Below are positions 5,584 through 9,232 of a DNA stretch of 9,232 bases, piece after piece. This DNA is from an uncultured Collinsella sp. (GTDB taxonomy: Bacteria; Actinomycetota; Coriobacteriia; Coriobacteriales; Coriobacteriaceae): positions 1 to 9,232 of the forward strand of contig URHQ01000084.1 of assembly GCA_900547655.1 (NCBI GenBank), given 5' to 3'. Made by a program: the position numbers and the translations under genes. Within the stretch, counting starts at the first letter, position 1; every line of letters begins with the position of its first letter. The notes below the pieces were generated by a model. The model did not search any database. It had not been told where the DNA came from and saw nothing but the letters and a program-made list of their open reading frames with translations.

Positions 5584-6933
5584 ATGGACGATCTTTTTTC
5601 TGCTTCGACGCGCGAGCGTTCCTTTCAGAATGCGCCGCTTGCGGTGCGCATGCGCCCCAATTCGCTCGACGAGTACGTGGGCCAGCAAAAGGCCGTCGGT
5701 AAGGGTTCATGGCTGCGTGCCGCGATCGAGCACGACGTGCTTTCGAGCGTGATTCTGTACGGGCCTGCCGGTACGGGCAAGACGACGCTGGCCCACATTA
5801 TCGCCAACCATACCAAGAGCGAGTTTGTCGAGGTCAGCGCCGTCACGGGTACCGTGAAGGACCTGCGTCGCGTGATTGATGAGGCCAAGACGCGCCTGAA
5901 TACGTACGACCGCCGCACCATTCTATTCATCGATGAGATTCACCGCTTCTCTAAGTCGCAGCAGGATGCCCTGCTGCATGCAGTTGAGAACCGTACCGTC
6001 ATTATGATTGGCGCTACGACAGAGAACCCGTACTTCGAGGTCAACTCGGCACTGCTCTCACGTGGTCGCGTCGTGGAGCTTGAGCATCTGAAGGATGAGG
6101 ATATCGCCACGCTTATTGAACGTGCGCTTGAGGCACCCCAGGGCTTGAACGGTAAGTTCTCGGCCGATGAGGATACGGTCAAGACCATTTGCACGCTGGC
6201 AGCGGGTGACGCTCGCTCGGCGCTCACGACGCTCGAGCTTGCGAGCGAGATTGCCGTCACGCGTCCCGATACCGAGGGAACGCCAGCGCCTGCGGCGGGG
6301 GAGCGCTATCCCATCACCGTGGATGACGTGAAGATCGCCAACCCGCGTCGCGGCTTTACGTATGACAAAAACGGCGACATGCACTACGACATCATCAGTG
6401 CGTTCATCAAGTCCATGCGCGGTAGCGACCCCGATGCCACGATCTATTGGCTCGCGCGCATGATCGATGCTGGGGAGGATCCTAAGTTTATCGCTCGCCG
6501 CATTATGATTCACGCTTCTGAGGATGTTGGCAACGCCGACCCGCAGGCGCTTTTGGTGGCGCATGCCGCGTTTAAGTCTGCCGAGGTCATTGGCTATCCC
6601 GAGTGCCGCATTAACCTGGCTCAGGCTGCACTCTATGTGTGCTTGGCGCCAAAATCCAACGCGTGTGAGGCTTCGATCGATGCGGCGCTGGCCGATATCC
6701 ATTCTAGTGGGCTTCGCGAGGTGCCGAGTTATCTGCGCGATCGCCATCGCCCGGGCAGCGATGAATACGGTGTGTATAAGTATCCACATGATTATCCCGA
6801 AGGCTGGGTCGATCAGCGCTATTTGCCCGAGGGACTGGAGCGCGGCGCGTTCTGGCAACCTGCCGGCCGCGGTTGGGAAGAATGGCGCGTAGAGCAAAGC
6901 GAGCGCGACCGTAGCGGCAATGCGCCCAAGTAG
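5584..6933 (+). CDS. rarA: Replication-associated recombination protein RarA (MgsA/WRNIP1-family AAA+ ATPase)
   Basis: RarA is a cytosolic, tetramer-forming AAA+ ATPase that acts at stalled replication forks and single-stranded DNA gaps. The protein has 449 residues from ATG 5584 and begins MDDLFSAS, the common start for the family. Motifs: PLAVRMRPNSLDEYVGQ (18-34), Walker A GPAGTGKTT (60-68), Walker B LFIDEIHRF (114-122, D117/E118), sensor 1 ATTEN (144-148), Arg-finger region SRGR (159-162) and sensor 2 GDARSAL (208-214). The C-terminal RarA oligomerisation domain begins near GDMHYDIISAFIKSMRGSD. The start is not certain: ATG 5578 or TTG 5566 are in frame, but GGG at 5575-5577 is well spaced only for 5584. 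A LexA-like box and a TATACT -10 lie upstream. There is no clear terminator after it. Confidence 0.94.
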   Translation: MDDLFSASTRERSFQNAPLAVRMRPNSLDEYVGQQKAVGKGSWLRAAIEHDVLSSVILYGPAGTGKTTLAHIIANHTKSEFVEVSAVTGTVKDLRRVIDEAKTRLNTYDRRTILFIDEIHRFSKSQQDALLHAVENRTVIMIGATTENPYFEVNSALLSRGRVVELEHLKDEDIATLIERALEAPQGLNGKFSADEDTVKTICTLAAGDARSALTTLELASEIAVTRPDTEGTPAPAAGERYPITVDDVKIANPRRGFTYDKNGDMHYDIISAFIKSMRGSDPDATIYWLARMIDAGEDPKFIARRIMIHASEDVGNADPQALLVAHAAFKSAEVIGYPECRINLAQAALYVCLAPKSNACEASIDAALADIHSSGLREVPSYLRDRHRPGSDEYGVYKYPHDYPEGWVDQRYLPEGLERGAFWQPAGRGWEEWRVEQSERDRSGNAPK

Positions 6934-6946
6934 GTCCTTGGGACCT
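6932..6946. other. Small hairpin at the rarA stop codon
   Basis: AGGTCC-TTG-GGACCT is a 6-bp stem with a 3-base loop, starting within the TAG stop. No U-run follows, so it is a weak terminator candidate at best. The rest of the 6934-7028 gap holds CCCTTAGGG, a CCCC-TTCTTT-GGGG hairpin (6971-6984) and no clear sigma-A promoter. Confidence 0.3.
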
Positions 6947-7017
6947 CGCACATTCCCTTAGGGTATCTTTCCCCTTCTTTGGGGTACCATGAAAAGCGTC
7001 TGTATTTCGATTCCTTC

Positions 7018-7023
7018 GGGAGG
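7018..7023 (+). promoter_or_regulatory. Ribosome binding site folded into a UUCG tetraloop hairpin
   Basis: GGGAGG is ideally placed, 5 bases before ATG 7029. Its GGGA lies on the loop and 3' side of TCC-TTCG-GGA (7012-7021), a short stem capped by the very stable C(UUCG)G tetraloop. Pairing would partly hide the site. The stem is short, so the effect is uncertain. Confidence 0.5.
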
Positions 7024-7028
7024 CTTGT

Positions 7029-7622
7029 ATGAGTCCCATTCAAATCGCCCTGCTGCTACTCGCCGTTGCCGGTGTGTGGGCTGTTATCGAGCTCGCGCTC
7101 ACGCTGCGAAAGACCCGCACCGTCGTTGATTCGCTCGACAAGACGGTGAGCGACCTTAACAACACGATCGCCGAGGCTCAGCCCGTGGTGGCAAAGCTCG
7201 ATGGCGCTGTCGATGAGCTCACCCCCGCGCTGGCGCAGGTTGAGCCGCTCCTCAAGTCGAGCAAGACGGCAGTTGATGCCCTTACCTCCAACCTCGTCGA
7301 GGTTGAGGCGGTTGTCCGCGACATTTCCGAGGTTACGGGCAGCATGGCCGAGGCCAGCAATGCTGTGTCGAGCGTGACCGACTCTGCGGCCGGTGCCGTT
7401 CAGAAGCTCTTTAACAAGGTGAAGGCTCCCGCGGCCGACGCCGAGCGCAAGCTTTCCGCTGCCGCCGAAGAAGCCGAGCAGCCGACCGAGCGCGTCCTGA
7501 TTGGCGAAGCCGGGGACGATGTCGCTGCTGGTGACGATGATGCACAGAAGCCTGCTGCTAAAGCAGCCCAGTATTACACCTACACGCCCGCCGAGACCTC
7601 CGAGGAGTCCTGCGATGAGTAG
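7029..7622 (+). CDS. Membrane-anchored coiled-coil protein (DUF948-like)
   Basis: No enzymatic function is recognisable. The 197-residue protein has one N-terminal hydrophobic helix (about 3-24), then basic residues (RKTR, 27-30), which suggests a cytoplasmic body behind a membrane anchor. Residues about 30-125 are a long amphipathic, heptad-like helix rich in V/L and A/S/D/E, with repeated patterns such as TVSDLNN, AVDELTP and AVDALTS. This is the style of DUF948 and of methyl-accepting-protein or apolipoprotein-like coiled coils. The C-terminal third is acidic, Ala-rich and probably disordered, ending SEESCDE. DUF948 proteins resemble the Bacillus general-stress protein YtxG, which fits a place beside a SigB-like factor. 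Its last 8 bases overlap the next gene, so the two are likely coupled. Confidence 0.75.
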   Translation: MSPIQIALLLLAVAGVWAVIELALTLRKTRTVVDSLDKTVSDLNNTIAEAQPVVAKLDGAVDELTPALAQVEPLLKSSKTAVDALTSNLVEVEAVVRDISEVTGSMAEASNAVSSVTDSAAGAVQKLFNKVKAPAADAERKLSAAAEEAEQPTERVLIGEAGDDVAAGDDDAQKPAAKAAQYYTYTPAETSEESCDE

Positions 7623-7992
7623 CGAAGCAACTTGCCCCATCACGCTGACTGTTGCCGGGGATCCGCGTCTGGCACGCCTCGTACGTATGACGGCGGCTAA
7701 TGTCGGCGCCCTGTGCTCTATGTCCGTCGATCGCATCGAGGATATTCGTATGGCCGCCGAGGAAGCCTTTATCTTTGGCTGTACGGCTGTTGATTCCGAC
7801 GATATCTCGATCAAATTCGATGTCGACGAATCTCACGTAGGCATGACCTTTACCTTTGGTGATCAGGCGACTGTCGATGAGGATGACCAGGCTGCCGTAT
7901 ATGCCGAGCTCATTTTGGCGAGCGTGTGCGATTCCTACGAAAAGACTGTGGCGCCCCTGACGCTTTCCCTCGACCTCAAGGCGGATATCTAA
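7615..7992 (+). CDS. Degenerate RsbW/SpoIIAB-like (GHKL-fold) putative anti-sigma regulator
   Basis: Probably binds and restrains the sigma factor encoded one base downstream. The 125-residue protein starts inside the end of the previous gene, with GAGGAG (7602-7607) 7 bases ahead. VDRIEDIRMAAEEA (38-51) aligns with the N-box helix of SpoIIAB/RsbW, and LILASVCDSYE (99-109) with the closing helix. The SpoIIAB N-box reads E-A-x-x-N. Here Glu (E50) is kept but the Mg-binding Asn is F54. No D-x-G-x-G or Gly-rich ATP lid is present; the region reads FGDQATVDEDDQAA. I infer a GHKL fold that may no longer bind ATP or phosphorylate a partner. Assignment rests largely on context and helix pattern, so an unrelated small regulator remains possible. 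Confidence 0.62.
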   Translation: MSSEATCPITLTVAGDPRLARLVRMTAANVGALCSMSVDRIEDIRMAAEEAFIFGCTAVDSDDISIKFDVDESHVGMTFTFGDQATVDEDDQAAVYAELILASVCDSYEKTVAPLTLSLDLKADI

Positions 7993-7993
7993 T

Positions 7994-8785
7994 ATGACCG
8001 AACGTTCCCGGAGCGGTAAGACCGCTTGGGACAAGGAGAAAACCCGCGAGCTGTTTCGTCGCTACAAAGAGACCGGTGATCCGGACGCACGTGAGCAGCT
8101 CGTCATGTCCCATATGAACCTGGTAAGGTTTCTTGCCAACAAATTTAAGAACCGCGGCGAGCCGCTCGACGACCTGATGCAGGTCGGATACCTGGGTCTA
8201 CTCAAGGCAATCGACCGCTTTGATCCCGAGCGCGGACTCGAGTTCACGACGTTTGCGACACCCACTATCCTGGGCGAGATTAAACGCCATTTCCGCGACA
8301 AGGGCTGGAGCGTGCGCGTACCGCGTCGTCTGCAGGAGCTCTCCGCCAAGGTCAACCAGGCTACTGACAAACTTACCAACGAGCTGCAGCGTTCGCCCAA
8401 GGTTGTGGAGATCGCTGAGTATCTAGATGTGACTGTCGATGAGGTCCTCGAGGCTATGGAATCGTCTTCGGCTTATACCTCGGTGCCCATCGAGGCTCCT
8501 GGTGCGTCCGATTCCGACGATGCCCCCTCGATTCTCGACCGTTACGCCGACGATGACAACGAGCTCGACTTTACCGATGACCGCCTAGTGATCGAGGAAG
8601 CCATCCGTGATTTCTCGCCGCGCGAGCGCGAGGTGATCGAGCTGCGCTTTGTGAAGGGCATGACCCAGATCGAGATCGCCAAGAAGCTGGGTATTTCTCA
8701 GGTGCAGGTTTCGCGTCTGCTGCGCCGCACGCTTAAGAAGATTCAGGACAAGATCGACCCTGACGGAGTGATGATTCGTTCATGA
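7994..8785 (+). CDS. RNA polymerase sigma factor, SigB/SigF/SigG family (sigma-70 group 3)
   Basis: It directs RNA polymerase to an alternative promoter set, by family either stress, stationary-phase or developmental. The 263-residue protein lacks region 1.1. Region 2 runs about 16-105 and includes LVMSHMNLVRFLANKF, DDLMQVGYLGLLKAIDRFD (59-77) and FTTFATPTILGEIKRHFRD (84-102), the SigB/SigF signature. Region 3 (about 106-168) contains VRVPRRLQEL. Region 4 (about 195-254) has SPREREVIELRF and the helix-turn-helix MTQIEIAKKLGISQVQVSR. An acidic linker (172-197) joins regions 3 and 4. ATG 7994 is one base after the anti-sigma-like stop. Its TGA overlaps the next ATG (ATGA). Neither an RsbV/SpoIIAA-type anti-anti-sigma gene nor a PP2C phosphatase is in the visible operon. 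The regulon is unknown. Confidence 0.94.
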   Translation: MTERSRSGKTAWDKEKTRELFRRYKETGDPDAREQLVMSHMNLVRFLANKFKNRGEPLDDLMQVGYLGLLKAIDRFDPERGLEFTTFATPTILGEIKRHFRDKGWSVRVPRRLQELSAKVNQATDKLTNELQRSPKVVEIAEYLDVTVDEVLEAMESSSAYTSVPIEAPGASDSDDAPSILDRYADDDNELDFTDDRLVIEEAIRDFSPREREVIELRFVKGMTQIEIAKKLGISQVQVSRLLRRTLKKIQDKIDPDGVMIRS

Positions 8786-9205
8786 GTGAGCACCCCCAAC
8801 AAACCGATCGCGTGCTGCGCGACACCCGCATTCTGACGCTGCGCATTTGGGCTGTTGTCGGCTGCATTGTTATTGCTGCTGTCATCTTTAACCTTATGGG
8901 CATCCTGGCACCGGTTATCGAGTTTCTTGCCGTCGGCTCCATCATTGCTTTTGTGATGTCCCCGATCACCAACTGGCTCGAGCACCATGGCGTGAATCGC
9001 GGCATCGGTTCGCTTATCGCGCTTATTGTTGTTGTTGCCGTGCTCGTCGGTGTCGTTTGCATTTTGTCGCCGATTCTCTTTGGTCAGATCATGGAAGTCC
9101 TGAGCCGCCTGCCCGAGCAGCTTCGTGTTGCGGGTGGCGATCTCAATGAGACGATCTCGCATGCCAAGACGCTCAACAACACGCCGCTCAAGGAGTATTT
9201 GGACG
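8782..9205 (+). CDS. AI-2E family transporter (PerM/YdiK type), N-terminal part, cut by contig end
   Basis: A member of the AI-2E/UPF0118 multi-pass membrane family, whose substrates vary (autoinducer-2, ions, small molecules) and cannot be told here. About 141 genuine residues are visible. Hydrophobic segments lie at about 23-60 (WAVVGCIVI through ILAPVIEFLAVGSIIAFVMSP) and about 75-101 (IGSLIALIVVV through SPILFG). They are followed by the start of the soluble loop (EVLSRLPEQL). The APVIxxxxxGxxxAFVMSP block is the usual N-terminal family pattern. Its ATG overlaps the sigma factor's TGA by four bases (ATGA), which implies translational coupling. The frame stays open to base 9232, but its last residues, LLYTSDAA, are translated adapter sequence. 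The true gene continues beyond the contig. Confidence 0.85.
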
Positions 9206-9232
9206 GTCTCTTATACACATCTGACGCTGCCG
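9206..9232. other. Illumina Nextera transposase adapter (sequencing artefact)
   Basis: All 27 bases match the reverse complement of the Nextera Read 1 transposase adapter: the 19-base mosaic end (minus its first two bases, with core TCTTATACACATCT), then the Read-1-specific GACGCTGCCG. The in-frame translation LLYTSDAA is a known signature of this contamination. These bases are not genomic. Confidence 0.96.

Noticed and set aside
6147..6159. Second LexA-like palindrome GAAC-GGTAA-GTTC inside rarA
   Set aside because: The spacer is five bases instead of four, there is no flanking CG, and it lies within coding sequence without a promoter. Probably chance.
6058..6951. Minus-strand open frame of 297 codons over rarA
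   Set aside because: It is antisense to a complete AAA+ ATPase and has no recognisable domain or signals of its own.
6989..7129. Short ORF (46 codons) from ATG 6989 overlapping the coiled-coil gene's start
   Set aside because: It has GGGG four bases upstream, but its product past the overlap is an Arg/Cys/His-rich out-of-frame translation of the next gene. A coupling role cannot be excluded but is unsupported.
7999..8006. GAACGTTC palindrome at the start of the sigma-factor gene
   Set aside because: It has no spacer, so it does not fit the LexA box. An 8-base palindrome is expected by chance in a window of this size.

Overview
The window looks like a chromosomal housekeeping stretch from a GC-rich, Gram-positive-type actinobacterium. 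The closest match I can suggest is Coriobacteriia, Collinsella-like. This is inference from strong G/C bias at codon third positions, the ileS-lspA-rluD order, and a SigB/SigF-type sigma factor next to a GHKL-fold protein. All genes I accept are on the + strand. No tRNA, rRNA, insertion sequence or CRISPR array is visible, and no gene-free gap exceeds about 220 bases.

Layout. (1) 1-531 is the 3' end of ileS with its C-terminal zinc finger. It is followed by a REP-like inverted repeat (529-584) that begins at the ileS stop codon, and by a strong intrinsic terminator (599-636). (2) 750-2362 holds lspA and an RluD-like pseudouridine synthase, overlapping by one base (TAATG). (3) 2445-3740 is a membrane-embedded family 2 glycosyltransferase with its own candidate promoter. 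It ends in a long hairpin with a U-run (3749-3790) whose loop side carries a GGGGACAGGCACC motif. (4) 3822-4244 is a small stand-alone A24 prepilin-peptidase-like protein. It is followed 31 bases later by an HD-domain dGTPase (4276-5523). (5) 5584-6933 is the fork-associated AAA+ ATPase RarA. Its upstream region contains a perfect 16-base palindrome matching the Gram-positive LexA (SOS) box, overlapping the expected -35 position. (6) 7029-9205 is a tightly packed unit: a membrane-anchored coiled-coil (DUF948-like) protein, a degenerate RsbW/SpoIIAB-like protein, a SigB/SigF-like sigma factor, and the start of an AI-2E-family transporter. The junctions are an 8-base overlap, a 1-base gap and a 4-base ATGA overlap.

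How they work together. IleRS, LspA and the RluD-like enzyme serve translation and lipoprotein maturation. dGTPase and RarA both bear on replication and genome maintenance, and the candidate SOS box suggests damage control of RarA. The last operon looks like a sigma-factor switch without the usual anti-anti-sigma partner, in which the anti-sigma-like protein has lost recognisable ATP-binding motifs.

The last 27 bases (9206-9232) are Illumina Nextera transposase adapter, not genome. The AI-2E reading frame is therefore a contig-end truncation with a false tail.
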